DNA of 64,000 bases from Microstegium vimineum (GCA_022036555.1 CM039139.1:3618441-3682440); one strand, 5' to 3'. Counted from the stretch's first letter, positions 24,101 through 35,537 are shown. The notes: a model not told the origin generated them from the letters alone. Made by a program: numbers and translations.

Positions 24101-27100
24101 CTTGCTAGGGTACTCTAGTTACCCTATAAAAAGTAATACATCCAGTACCTCGAACAAATCGTGGCCATTGATTTTTGAAAATTGTGAACCAAAATAACTA
24201 AGAAGCCAGAAAAAGAAATACCAAGAAAATAAAAACAAATCCCCTGATTTCAGGTAGACGTCATCCCTTCTCAATGGCAAGGTTAGGCCAGTTTGTGCAT
24301 GTGCTTCTGTGAATGTGACTAGAAAAAAACATTGTTTTAACATCTTGTGAGTTGAAGTAAGTAATTGTTCTGTGCAACTACTCTGCTTGTTAATCCATAC
24401 AAGAACATGTCACGACCATTGCTTTATGAGTTCCATGTATTTTATTTTATTTTGTTACTTTTTGCTTGTTAATCTATACAAGAACATGCTGCCACAATTG
24501 CTTTATGAGTACTTTTTTTTTTGCTTAAAAAATCAAGTAGCCTGATCATACACATACTAGGTTGTCGTTTCAAGTTCAGTGCCGCCAGCAGCACTGCCGA
24601 ACAGCAGGCCGTCATACACATACTTTCAACTAATCATAGTCGGTCACCTTCAAAAGTTCCAAAACAAATAGATTTGTCACATCCAACAAACCATCCATGC
24701 AACAATTAGATCTTGAAGAAAGATTTATTAATTTCAAAGAATTTTTCTTATTTATATGTATTTCACCTATTTACCTCCTAGGGGTCATATGTCAATGTGA
24801 TCATAGTCATCTAGATCTAATTAAATGGACCGGTACTTTCGGAGTACTGCAGCAAAACCAGTTATTAAAAAACTCTTTTGTTTCCTGTAAGGAGTTAAAA
24901 CTGAACCAGCATACAAGAGCACGAAAAAAGAATGGGACTGATGAACGAAACAGCCTGACATGTACACAGAGAATAGACAATCCTAACATATACTAAAAAT
25001 GAAAGAATTAAAATAAAAATGCACTTACAATGAGAATCTTTGGGGAAACATCAAGCCCTTGTTTCTTTAAACGAAGAACCATCTCATTTTCTAGCGCACG
25101 AACTTGGTCCAGTATATAGACAATCTGGACAGAAACAATGTAAACTCATGACTTTCTATAAGTGTAGGGTCAGGAAAATGGCTGGTTTCAAGATTTTGTA
25201 ACATCTTAGCCCATGTCCTAATTACCTGTCCTCCTGTGTCTGGCAAGCCCAACACATTAGCTTGACCAAAGTATCCATGAGGGGATACCACAACAACATT
25301 AAAAATCATGGGGATCCTCCCCAAGAATTTCTCTAGGGTTGATGGGTCTGGCGCTTGAATGATGTCTAGAAGGAGATGAATCATTTCCAAAACATGTTCT
25401 GCTGTATCACCCCAACCTTTCTCCAGGCCCCATTCTTGAAACCTAAATGTTAACAACATAAAAAAACATATCTATATGTTAAAGACAACTATTTTTCTAG
25501 TGCATTGGTTATTGGTTTTGAAAAGCCAGATTAATGGCATGCCAAATTGACTACCATAAAATGCTTACAAAAGAGCAACTAAATGCCTTCTTGAAAGAAT
25601 TGATTCTAAAAGTATTATTGAGTTGCATGCACCGACCAGTTCAACCCAAAAGCTTAAGCTGATGGGGAGAGGTGGGCAATTCACTTATATTCCAACACTC
25701 CCCCTCACGTGGAGGCTCCCTCAGGCCTTAGACGTGAAATAGGAGCGAGCAACAATTATTTTATTTAATTGCGCTAACCAGGATTCGAACTCGAGACCTC
25801 TGGCTTTGATACCATATTGAGTTGCATGCACCGACCAGTTCAACCCAAAAGCTTAAGCTGATGGGGAGAGGTGGGAAATTCACTTATATTCCAACAAGTA
25901 TCAACATGAGCTTTGTTATTGAAAGTATTCTTCATCCAAGAGCTTTTTTATTCAGCTCTGAGAAAATTAAATTGCAAACTGCAGTCGTCTGCACATCTGA
26001 CCACTGCAGGCTTTATTACACTAGTACATGAAGGAGCAATAAGCCCATTGTGGTAGATCAGACTTACTTATAAGCAAATTGTGAGTATGGTGTGTCAGCT
26101 GGGAGCTTTGACAAGTGCTCTTCAGCTTTGGTCAGCACAGACAGAAGCCTCCCCAAGCTCTGTACTCTATCATTAAGCATCATAACCTATAACCACACAT
26201 GTATAACTTCAGTACCAACAGTTCAACACAATACATAACATGAGACAAATTTTTGTCCAAAAAGCTCCATGTGTAGAGAAAATCTCACATGCCCCTTGTG
26301 CCGGTGACCACGGAGGAAATCTAACAGGGGCTCCAAGCAATCCCTGTTGCGGAACATGATTGACGACAAGTGCCGGTTGAGAAACTGCACACCATTTCCA
26401 ATAGATGATGGCCGATTTGGGCGTGGAACTGAGGCATTGAATGGCTCAAAGTCAAGCTCAAGAACGTAGGGATCATTGTGCCTGCCATTTTGGATATCAT
26501 TATTTAACTTTTTGGTGATATATATAACTGTAAACATGGCATTAAAGACGTCCTTATAATGAAGTACTACATAAAAGAAAAGTACGGCTAAACATGAAAT
26601 AGTCTGAGAAAAATGTTGTTTATACTGTACGAGGAACGTATCTAAGCAAAGCTCCGGGCAACCCTGGAAGGTAACTCAACTAACTTATTGCATACATCAA
26701 TCTAGGAAACAATATAGTCGGAAAGTTGTTAACACTACGGAGCTCACTTTGTCCTCGAACATGTATCGACATTAAAAGGAAGGTGAACAAAAGTGCCATG
26801 TTTACCCAATTGGAGTACCAACTTCACTGGACCCCAACAAGCCCAGCTGCTGACCTGCATAAAGTAATCGCCTGACCAACGACTCAACTCTGTGATGTAC
26901 ACCCTTCACAACCACAATTAACCACCCAAATTGCCCCCCACCAAATTAATTCACCGGTCGTGGCCTCGTCGGGAGAAAATCGAGCAGCAAGTAGTGACGC
27001 ACGAGACGCGAAAACCTAAAGCCGCAGAAGCAGCTAAACGCCCTCACTGGATAAAGACTCCCTAATAATAAATAAATAAATAACTAAACTAAACTAAACC

Positions 27101-27759
27101 TGGTACCAGAAATCCCCGCGAAAGCAGAGCAGAGGATAGGGACGCGGGGTCAAGCAGCACATACTGGCCGTCGACGAGCTCCTCCTTGAAGCAGAGGTAC
27201 TCCGAGACAGTGAGCTGCTCGACGCTGAGCTCGTGCACGTTGACGCGGACGTACTCCCAAACCCCCGGGCGCGGGCGCACCGCGATGGCCACGAAAGGCG
27301 GCAGCACGATCGCCTCCTGCGGAACGGAGATACACATCACACAAGGCGAAGCAACTCAGCGTAGCTAGCTTCCACAGAAAAAGCGAAACGAATAATCATC
27401 GCCGCGGAAAGGGAAGAGAGCACGCGATGGGCGGCGGCGCACCTGCGCGGAGCGGAGGACGTCGAGGAAGGGGCCCTCGGCGAGCGCGCAGACCCCGGAG
27501 CCCTGGACCTCGTCGAGCGCGTCGAGGATGTGGTGCGGCTGCAGGATGCCCTTCCCCTTGTTCACGTACCTACCCGCCGCGGCGGTAGAGGCAAGGCAAA
27601 CAAATCAGAGGTCGGCGAGGCAGCGAGTGGTGGCCGATCGGGGAGGGGAGGCGGCGCTTACTTGGAGAGGAGGGCGACGAGCTCGTTGCGGTGCGCGTGG
27701 AGGGTGTCCTCGACGCGGTCGCGGATGCTGGGGTTGCGGTCCAGCTTCGGGGCAGACAT
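21141..27759 (-). CDS. SUS: Sucrose synthase, 15 coding exons, intact
   Basis: Sucrose synthase reversibly converts sucrose and UDP to UDP-glucose and fructose, in the cytosol and at membranes, feeding starch and cellulose synthesis. I traced 15 coding exons, all with GT-AG borders and matching phases: 27759-27662, 27569-27443, 27316-27165, 26481-26289, 26186-26068, 25442-25226, 25124-25029, 24054-23881, 23366-23250, 23177-23011, 22734-22510, 22294-21973, 21864-21620, 21494-21356, 21179-21141. They total 2430 bp (809 aa plus TAG). The N-terminus MSAPKLDRNPSIRDR has an RxxS site at Ser11, equivalent to the regulatory phosphoserine. PDTGGQ, SYKMGITQ and ARLDRVKN (Arg and Lys of the UDP site) and the E-x7-E motif in FYEAFGLTVVE are present. 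Length fits the 800-820 residue family. From memory it looks closest to the rice SUS3-like group; the exact paralogue is uncertain. Confidence 0.96.
23591..23720. mobile_element. Stowaway-like MITE in SUS intron 8
   Basis: A 130-bp element with degenerate inverted ends (CTCCCCCATTACAAATTGTA ... ACAATTTGGAATGGTGAGAG) is flanked on both sides by TA. Ends and TA target fit the Tc1/Mariner Stowaway group. It lies in the intron 23367-23880, away from the splice sites, so it need not disturb the protein. Confidence 0.75.
25616..25697 (-). repeat. SMART 3' LTR
   Basis: 82-bp long terminal repeat, one mismatch to 25815-25896 (C versus A at the GGTGGG(C/A)AATT position). Confidence 0.92.
25815..25896 (-). 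repeat. SMART 5' LTR
   Basis: 82-bp long terminal repeat directly followed (minus strand) by the tRNA-Met primer-binding site. Confidence 0.92.
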
Positions 27760-27902
27760 GGCTGCCGCCGGTGGGTTGCCTCGCCCGCGCGCGCGCACGC
27801 TCCTGCCCGCGGCCACGAGTGTGGTGTGGTACCGGTGGTGGCGACTGGGCGAGTTGGCGAAGCGTGGCGAGAGATGCGAGAACAGAGCAGAAGACACGCG
27901 AA

Positions 27903-27909
27903 CTTTATA
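27903..27909 (-). promoter_or_regulatory. Putative SUS TATA box
   Basis: TATAAAG on the minus strand, in GC-rich sequence about 145 bp upstream of the SUS start codon. It predicts a transcription start near 27870-27880 and a 5' leader of about 115 bp with no extra leader intron needed. Confidence 0.6.
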
Positions 27910-28806
27910 CAAGGCAAGCAGCGTGGAACGGCACGGCGTGGCGCCCTGTGTCTGTGGACGCGTAGCAGGCGAGGGGCCCCGACCGCCGTGAACGTGTGTG
28001 CGTGCCCCCTCGGGCCCTCTCCCCCGCGCGTCAGGCCGTGGATGCGTGGGTCCCGTGAGTCAGCGGATCGAGTGAAGAGACTTGTTGCGTTGCCCGACTT
28101 TTCGGAGGAACCGAAAGCAAACGTGGCGTGGAGTCTAGAAGGAACGCTAGGGTGTGCCTCACTGACTTCTGGGTCCAGAGACGGGGTATCTTGCATCAGG
28201 ATTTCAGGAATGCTGGCTTCGTGTGGAAAAAGGAAGAAAAGGCGCAGCAGGTGCAGTGCAGGGGCTGACATACTCGAGACCGACAAATGGACCCCCGCAC
28301 TAAAGTGGCTCCGATTAGTGTGGATAACCATTACATTAGCTCCACCCTCCAGATATGTAGTACGGAGTATGCGTAGATTTACGTTTGACCACAGTATTCA
28401 TTAATTTATAGTTCTATAAATTAAATTTTTATATTAAAAAATGCATTTCGTAATTAATCTAATGTATTGATGAAAAATATTATACTTTTTAATCAATAAT
28501 TAATTGAATTTATCATATTAAACTATAATACTGTTTCATAATTACATTATTATTTTATGGATGGGTGTAGAAGTTGGTTTGTTTGTTTCTGTTGTGGACT
28601 TGTGGTTTCGTAGCGAGGACGAGGAGCAAGCTAGGCAGCGTCGGAGGACGAGACGCTTCTGACTTGTGAGGGGCGGGTCCAGGAATGGGGCTAAAGAATA
28701 GGCCTCGCGCCACGTGGTCGGTAGCGGATGAGAGAGTGGCAGTGTGGCACCGGCTTGACAACAACACACAAATGCTGTTTGCTCCCGCGGTTGGTCGTAT
28801 GACTTG

Positions 28807-29033
28807 GACATGTTTGGTTATCTTCATTAAAGTTTAGTGGTCTTTAAAATTTAGTAGCTCCTAAAGTTTAGTGACTTTGTTTGGTTTAATACTGACTAAA
28901 ATCCACTAAATAAGCTATCACATGTCCCTAAAGTTTAGTGGCTCTTAAACTTTAGTCGAGTGTTTGACACTTTAGAGATTAAAATCATCTAAATTTAGTG
29001 GCTAAACTTTAAGAGTTGTAACCAAACATGCCC
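28807..29033. mobile_element. MITE-like element, copy 1 (SUS upstream)
   Basis: It begins ACATGTTTGGTTA and ends TAACCAAACATGCCC, an inverted terminal pair, and is filled with repeated AAAGTTTAGTG / CACTAAATTTAG motifs in both orientations. It is related to 29262-29456. A target duplication was not resolved. Confidence 0.7.
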
Positions 29034-29261
29034 TTGATCGCGAGGGGATGCCAACACGCCCCTGTTCGAAGTGTTGGTAGTCATAAAAGCAGTTGGCCAC
29101 GTAGTAGTAACGTAGCACTATTATCTACTGTATATATCTATCCATATTCTATATATCTATCTCTATCTTTATATATATCTTTATATTTAATAATAATTTT
29201 TTTCACCAGTCCAATTCACTTTTTCTTTCGGCTCAACTCACCCCAAATAGACACGCACATA

Positions 29262-29456
29262 GGGCATGTTTGGTTACAACTCTCTAAAATTTAGCCATTA
29301 AATTTAGATGATTTTAGTCCATAAAGTGTTAAACAACCTCTCTAAAATACCCCTCTAAACTTTAGGGGCACTTTAGGAGAGTTGTTTGGCACTTTAGGGA
29401 CTAAAATCACCTAAATTTAGTGGCTAAACTTTAGGGGGCTATAACCAAACAGGCCC
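29262..29456. mobile_element. MITE-like element, copy 2 (SUS upstream)
   Basis: It begins GGGCATGTTTGGTTA and ends TAACCAAACAGGCCC, with internal TTTAGTGGCTAAACTTTA shared with the copy at 28807-29033. The flanking TA bases are compatible with several superfamilies. Confidence 0.72.
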
Positions 29457-29486
29457 TATACTCGGTCACGTTCTTCCATCATTCAG

Positions 29487-29609
29487 CCTATTCGCTTGGT
29501 TTTTCAGCCGGCTTAAATTTAAGCCAGAACAGTGTTTTTCTCTCACAAGAAATCAGTCAGCAGCGCATAATCCTGTCAGAACAGTGCATAATCCTGCCAA
29601 ACGAACAGA
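29487..29609. mobile_element. Degenerate MITE with CCTATTCGCTTGG ends
   Basis: The left end CCTATTCGCTTGG pairs imperfectly with the right end CCAAACGAACAG. The interior has CAGAACAGTGTTTTTCTCTC, which recurs in degenerate form near 59370-59400 and 60595-60620 in this window, so it is a dispersed family. Confidence 0.6.
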
Positions 29610-31364
29610 CCGATTGGAGGCGGAGGGTATTGCTTCAACTATTCCTTCTCCTCCATGGTTCTTAAGGTGGCGGTGCAGGCGGGAACTGTCGATTCGGTGG
29701 CTTAACGGCCAAATCCTGTTGACCCTGCCCGGGCGGCATGGTAGCCGGAGCGGTCACGGTGGCGCTGGCCCTTTCTTCTCCTCTGTTCGTCTACGTCACT
29801 ACTACATCGGAACTACCTTCTACCTATCTTATTTTGTTTCTTAGATAGGAGGAAAAAAGGTTTGCCTCTGTCCACTCATATTCGCCTTAATATGTTATTT
29901 AACTAGTTGATGTATCCATATAGATAGTAGATGCAATGCATGAATGATAAATTGGTTTGGGTGCATTAATATGCACTTTATTATTATGGCTTGGAATTGA
30001 TTCAATTATGGTAGACGATCAATTGGTAGTTTGTTATAATACTGGTAAACATGATGTGGCGAAGAATTTTCTGCTGCAGATACCATGAGTGATTGAAAAT
30101 GTCAAAGGCACGAGAACAACATCCTCCATTGTTGCCAAGAATCAAAACAGTGCTTTGCTGATCAGTAGCGACAACATCCCAAAGACAGTTCATAGATCGA
30201 AGCATATGATCAGTAGAACTTTCGGTGGACCTCCAACCTTGTGTGTATTGAACATTAACATCATTCTGGCATGAGCAAGAGCTTGGTTATGTTTTCAGTA
30301 AGCATGTGGGGGAGTGTTTTTCTAATCAACTACTGATATCACCACTATGACATTAGAAAAAGACTGCTATTTAATTGGTCAAGTGGAGATCCATTCTTTG
30401 ATAACAGAATTTTGTTACTTGTAGGTGGCTGGGCTCATCACTTGCCATCAATCAAATTTGGCAATACAAGTCGGTGTAGAGGAAGATTAGAGAAGCTCAT
30501 GAAAGGCAACGCTTCTGTCAAGCTCAACAAGATGGCTTTAAACTTTTCGATGTTCTGGTTTGTATTGGTCGAACTCATCACTAAGGATTAATTATGACTG
30601 AATGTATGATGACAAAAGAGACACAATTTTCACCCATTACAAAGCACGTGCATTTTTCTAGTGTTTGACAAATCTATGAGGAGTCGGAGTGGAAATTGAT
30701 TCCGCAGGTAAAGTGAATCTCGGATATGTTTAGTTCTTTTGTTAGGCCAAGCTAACTCGGCAAGGTAAGGCAAGGCTAATCGAACTGAGTAAGTTAAGCA
30801 AGAAAGAAACATGGTTTGGTTGTTTTGCTTCATAAATAATAAGGTGTTTGGTTGCTTGTGTTTGACTCGTGGAAAAGTTTGCGTCAGTGCTACAGCCGTC
30901 ACTGGGGACCGGCCGTAATTTAGCTTATCGTACGCCTTTCCTTTTTGGGTAAAAATACAATTATTCTATTCTTTTTTGGCAAGAATACTAATTAATGTTT
31001 GTTTTTTATGGGATGCCGCCATGACCAAAACTACAACAGCTTGCACGGCTAAAGGACCAATACCGACCACACATTTGCACATCCATACGTTGAAAAAAGA
31101 CAAAATAAGGCACAATCATGCTTTTATGTACTACATACATACCTTCAAAAAAGGCAATTGTCGGGTACAAAGGTAAGAGGTACCCTAACCTACGATAATC
31201 AAATGCTTAACATAGCAACCATTTTCGAGGCAGAATCCGATCAGCCGCCCAATCAGTGGGAGAAGACCATCAAACGAAGGCTTACCTCACCAACAACCGT
31301 GACCAGTCGTGGGCCGGCCCATTACTGGAAAAACGGTAGGCAGGACACCCCTCCGCGTCGACCT

Positions 31365-31600
31365 CAGCAGACGGACAGGGGTCGAACGAACGACCCCTCC
31401 GCCTCGACCCCAACTGACGAACAGGGGTCGAACGAACGACCCCTCCGCCTCGACCTCAGCAGACGGACAGGGGTCGAACGAACGACCCCTCCGCCTCGAC
31501 CTCAACTGACAGACAGGGGTCGAACGAACGACCCCTTCGCCTCTGCCTCGACCCCTTGAATGACGGACAGGGGGTCGATCGAACGACCCGCGAGCAGGAG
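31365..31600 (+). repeat. LTR minisatellite of GGGGTCGAACGAACGACCCC units
   Basis: Four or five units of about 45-50 bp. Each contains the near-palindrome GGGGTCGAACGAACGACCCC followed by a spacer such as TCCGCCTCGACCTCAGCAGA. The palindrome can fold into a short hairpin. The same array, slightly diverged, occurs in the 3' LTR at 35905-36135. Confidence 0.85.
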
Positions 31601-31968
31601 GCTCGATCAGCTCACATACTCCCAGTATGGGGTAAAGAGAATCCGATGCGCCTACCTGCTCCCGCCTAACGCCATAGGTGCCCACTACCACGGTCAAGTC
31701 CATCAGTTCGCCACCCATGCCCTGACTCTCCGTTGATCGTACAACCACTGTGGCCACGCCTCAAGTACGGAGGTCAAAGGAGGCCAACCGTACTGCGCCA
31801 TGACGTTCGGCAACGTCCAATCTGCTATCACCATGCCCTGAACACCGGAAGGACGGGAAGGCCATGCCACTACAGCAATCGACGTCCCACCGCGAGCATG
31901 GCGCCATGGACACACCTCTCATGCCGCTACAGTCTAGGATCCCTGTACTCTCAGGCCTCCCCTTGGTC

Positions 31969-31975
31969 TATAAAA
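31969..31975 (+). promoter_or_regulatory. gypsy 5' LTR TATA box
   Basis: TATAAAA in the context GGTCTATAAAAGGGGACG, duplicated at 36506-36512 in the other LTR. It marks the probable U3/R transition about 30 bp downstream. Confidence 0.7.
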
Positions 31976-32458
31976 GGGGACGCTAGGATAGAAGAAAGGG
32001 TAGACGCATTCGTATCGGCTCACGCATTCGGACATCAGAGATCTCTCAACGAGCCGAGACATCAGCTCTGACCCGCATACACCAAGAGCCAAGTCGCGCA
32101 CACCACACCCGATTGCTTGATCAACATCTCAAGCAATCCACCAGCTCACCTAGGATAGCCTTGCTAGTCCTAGGCTTCGGCTCACTCTGAGCACCCCTGT
32201 GTAAACCTACTTGTACCTCCCCTGTACGAGCACTTCGGTGCAAGATAATACAATCCATCCTCCCCCGCTGGACGTAGGGCCTTCTTTGCCCGAACCAGGA
32301 TAAATCTTGTGTTCTTCTTGCATCACATCTGGGAGAAGGAGCACACAATATACAAATTTACTAGTTGGTGGTCTTGACCCCCTGGGTCATAACACCGACA
32401 GTTGGCGCGCCAGGTAGGGAGGCTTTGCGTGTCGATCTACTCCCAACTTCCCTTCCAG

Positions 32459-33376
32459 ATGGATTCCACCGTCCCACCATTTCCATTCGCCACCATCATC
32501 TGGTTCGGGAATCTAGAGCTCATGTCCCTGGGCCACAGTCATGACATGGTTATACTCTCCAGTAGTGGCATGGATAGCAGCAGCTCCGGTACGCCGGGGC
32601 CAAGGAGGACCAGACGACGGTCCCACCACTCACGCCTCTCGCCTGTCACCAGGAGGAGGCGTGAACGACGCCGCCACACTCTTTACCGCGCGGATCCCGA
32701 GACGTCGGACGCCATCTCCCCAACCTCAGCTGGCGACACAGTTCCTCCCTTCGGGAGCCTATTTGACCCATGCTTGCGGGTCGGGGGCGGGTACCTCGCC
32801 GGGTCTGACCTTGGCTTTTCCATAGCGTCATCTCGGAGTGTCCCCGTGGCCTCTCCGACGTACTCGGCCACGCCGCCGCGCAACCTGCTTCCGCACGGGC
32901 TCTACAACAGCGCCAGGCTCTTTTCTGCTTTTGTAGGTCCGCAGATGCAGGCACGTTACGGGTCCCCAGGGAACCTGCTACATGTGACGATCAACCTCGT
33001 CACCACCCCTCCACCGGACGAGCGCCCGGAGCCACGACGAGCCCCGGCCCTAGGGTATCACACCTGGGGCACGTTACGGCGACGGCTGGAGGAGGAGCGC
33101 AGGGGATCTTTCCCCAACTTCTGCCACAGCTACCCCGACTCGGACTCCCCCAATGAGGATTACGATCCCACCCGGGAATGCTTCCACCTCGACGGTCAGG
33201 TTGACTCCCAGGACGACATCAACGGCGTCGCGGCCACGGATGAAAGAGGAGGGGGCAACGCTACACCGGCGCGAAACGCCGACCCCCCGAGTTCTGACAA
33301 AGCCGATCCACCTCAGGACGTCCAGATCGTGCAAGTCCGAGAACTGCTCGCCAAGCTCGAGGAAGAGCGCCTATGA
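32459..33376 (+). pseudogene. gypsy gag, N-terminal part
   Basis: The frame opens at ATG 32459 shortly after the primer-binding site and encodes a low-complexity, Arg/Pro/Ser-rich sequence ending at a TGA (33374-33376). Past this stop the same frame stays open for about 100 codons (to about 33694), including a charged coiled-coil-like stretch, so the stop is probably a C-to-T nonsense mutation. The gag core domain then follows in another frame. Confidence 0.65.
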
Positions 33377-33690
33377 CTTCAGCAGCTCGATCACGCCCTC
33401 GAGCGAGATCGCGGGCGGACACAGGGTGGAGGAGCTCGCAAGCGGGCCCGGGAAGTCCGTCGGCAGATCGTCGAGGAAGGAGCGAACGAACGCCACTACT
33501 ACAACCGCGCTAGTCAAAATGTCGTGGCAGCCGCGATGATGCTTCGTGACATGCCGGCACCATCGACGCCCCAGGTGCAGCGCATCAGAAACGAAATCCA
33601 GGGGCTTCTCCAAACCGCGGCTGTACAGCAGGCGGAGAGCTCAGCCTCGAGGCGCAGAGGAGCTGCTTCCGAGCGACGGGACGTGCCCCC

Positions 33691-34479
33691 TTGACAAGAT
33701 CGAGAGGTATCTATCCACCAAGACAAGGCGCCCCAAGGCGGAGCGGAGCGACAACCAGTTCGAGACCGCATCCTCGACAATCGACAACCGCGAGACGCCG
33801 ACACGACATCAACGACAACAAACGACGTCGACACGGTGACGCTGAGGCTCGAGGTTACAGTGCCCATCGAGGTGGGCGCTACGACAGTGACGAGGATCGA
33901 CGTCGATCCCCGGAACCACCAGGGCCACGAGACTTTAGCAAGGCGATCCGGCAAACCGCCTTGCCTGTTCGTTTCCGTCCACCCACCAGCCTGGTCAAGT
34001 ACAACGACGAAACCAAGCCGGGGCTCTGGTTTGCTGATTTCAGGTTGGCATGTCAGCTAGGAGGATCCGACAACGACCACGTCATCATTCGGCAACTTCC
34101 GCTCTTCCTCTCCGACACCGCTCGAAGATGGCTCGAGGAACTCCCCCTGGACTTGATTTATGGCTGGCCCGACCTGGTCAGGATCTTCGAGGGAAACTTC
34201 AAGGGCACCTACGTGCGGCCAGGAAACTCCTGGGATCTCCGCAGCTGCAAGCAGAAGCCAGGGGAAACCCTCCGTGACTTCACCCGACGGTTCTCCAAGC
34301 AACGTACCGAGCTAACCCACATCTCCGACCACGACGTCATCACGACGTTTGTCGCCGGAACAACCTGCAAGGAGTTGGTGCGGAAGTTGGGACGAAACAC
34401 CCCCAAGACCGCCAGCGAGCTCATGGATATCGTCGCCAACTATGCAGCCGGCGAGGAAGTCGTTGGCGCGTTCTTCTGA
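33691..34479 (+). pseudogene. gypsy gag core domain
   Basis: The open segment encodes a Retrotrans_gag-type domain: about 33965-34430 has FRPPTSLVKYNDETKPGLWF, DTARRWLEELPL, WPDLVRIFEGNF and LRDFTRRFSKQRTEL, the usual capsid-like helices. No CCHC knuckle follows; the frame ends at 34479 soon after VANYAAGEEVV, so the protein lacks the nucleocapsid and everything downstream. The front of this frame (to about 33860) is probably a shifted reading of the region that belongs to the upstream gag frame. Confidence 0.8.
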
Positions 34480-34782
34480 GGATCCCCAGACAAAGGGAAC
34501 ATCGAACAGCTTCGTCACTCTTACCCTTAGGCCCTAGGGCTCTGTACTTATATTCGCGTCTCGAATGAATAAGTTAAAAAGTCATCTGATAATCGAGCTA
34601 CTCGTAATGTACTTTTCTTTATCACGAAACACAAGGTAGCCTCGACTTTATTTTCATAAAGACGAGCCTCCCTCGGGGGCTACAAAGGGGGAAACGTCCT
34701 CGAGTCCCCGGAAAAATCACTCAGTTCGATCGACCCCCCGTCCGTCAAAATCTCGGGGGTCGATGGCTGGCCCAGCGATCAC

Positions 34783-35030
34783 GGGTTCGACAGCCACCCT
34801 CAAACGATCCTTCCCATGGAAGTAAAACGGACTCCGGTCCACCCCGAAATCTTGAGGGAGCGAAGGCTGGCCCTCGAGCAGGGTTCGACAGCCGCCCTCA
34901 AGTACCCCGAGGTCAGGGAGGACCCAGGGTAAAACGGACTCCGGTCCACCCCCAAATCTCGAGGGGGCGAAGGCTGGCCCCACAAACAGGGTTCGACAGC
35001 CGCCCTCGAGTACCCGAGTCAGGGATGTCC
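34783..35030 (+). repeat. About 105-bp direct repeats in gypsy 3' internal region
   Basis: The phrase GGGTTCGACAGCC(A/G)CCCTC occurs at 34783, 34881 and 34989, and AAAACGGACTCCGGTCCACC occurs at about 34824 and 34931. This gives two and a half units of about 98-108 bp. It lies in the non-coding part downstream of gag. Confidence 0.8.
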
Positions 35031-35537
35031 CAGGGGGAGCCAGCTCGAAGCCCAGCTCGAGAACGAACTCTCGAATCCCCCCAGGACATATCCGAGGCAT
35101 AACCACGGAATACCCAAGGATCCCTTCGATGGGAGGCATCGAACCACCGACTCTCATCGAACGGAGTCGGCACCTAGGTAATCCACACGGTTTTGCTTAA
35201 TGAGAACGCCTCAGGGCTTCTGTCGACCCCCATCGAAGGGGGCACGAGTTCTCACTTGGATATCTCTGTTACCAGCTCACTGAGGACTTCGAGGCTCGTC
35301 CGAACGAGGATAGCACGATGCTCTTCGCCCCACAATCCGAGCGCAAGGATCCGTGGGAAGGACGCTATGAGGTAGTGAAGGCCCAGCCACACGAGACTCG
35401 AGGGCTAGACTACGCACGACACCCCTCGACGAAAGAGGGTCGAAAACACTCGTAGCCTAGCAGACAGAGCTGACCACTCGATAGGGCGCTATGACTCAAG
35501 TTAATATTAATCCCCTCGGTAAAACACACATCAAAGC

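Larger units (their letters stand above)
25616..25896 (-). mobile_element. SMART/TRIM miniature LTR retrotransposon in SUS intron 5
   Basis: The element is 281 bp, in the same orientation as the gene. Two 82-bp LTRs (25815-25896 and 25616-25697) begin TGTTGGAATATAAGTGAATT on the minus strand and differ at one base. The primer-binding site TGGTATCAAAGC (25814-25803), complementary to initiator tRNA-Met, abuts the 5' LTR, and a purine tract (GTGAGGGGGAG) precedes the 3' LTR. The 5-bp target duplication AGTAT occurs at 25611-25615 and 25897-25901. There is no coding capacity, as in the SMART family of grasses. It sits inside intron 25443-26067. Confidence 0.93.
27910..31158. other. SUS upstream region and intergenic DNA
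   Basis: GC-rich sequence continues to about 28330, then AT-rich DNA with three MITE-like elements (28807-29033, 29262-29456, 29487-29609). Long open frames on both strands at 27530-28404 are GC-rich antisense or promoter frames without family resemblance. From 29610 to 31158 I recognise no gene. Confidence 0.5.
31159..32400 (+). repeat. gypsy 5' LTR
   Basis: TG...CA-bounded LTR with TATA box TATAAAA at 31969-31975 and, in its first third (31365-31600), a minisatellite of GGGGTCGAACGAACGACCCC units. The AATACA-containing sequence near 32250 may serve in 3' end formation in the 3' copy. Confidence 0.93.

Noticed and set aside
25803..25814. A tRNA gene suggested by tRNA-like sequence
   Set aside because: Only the 12-base primer-binding site (and nearby GGTTCGAATC-like sequence) of the SMART element is present; no cloverleaf can be built.
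27570..28404. Long open frames on both strands over the SUS promoter and first exons
   Set aside because: GC-rich DNA opens frames by chance; they overlap the real exons antisense, have arginine/proline-rich low-complexity content and no family motif.
31365..31600. Regular repeats resembling a CRISPR array
   Set aside because: The units lie inside an LTR, recur in the other LTR, have similar rather than unique spacers, and the host is a plant.
32402..32458. Gag start at the primer-binding site
   Set aside because: The first codon there is TTG; the first ATG in that frame is at 32459.
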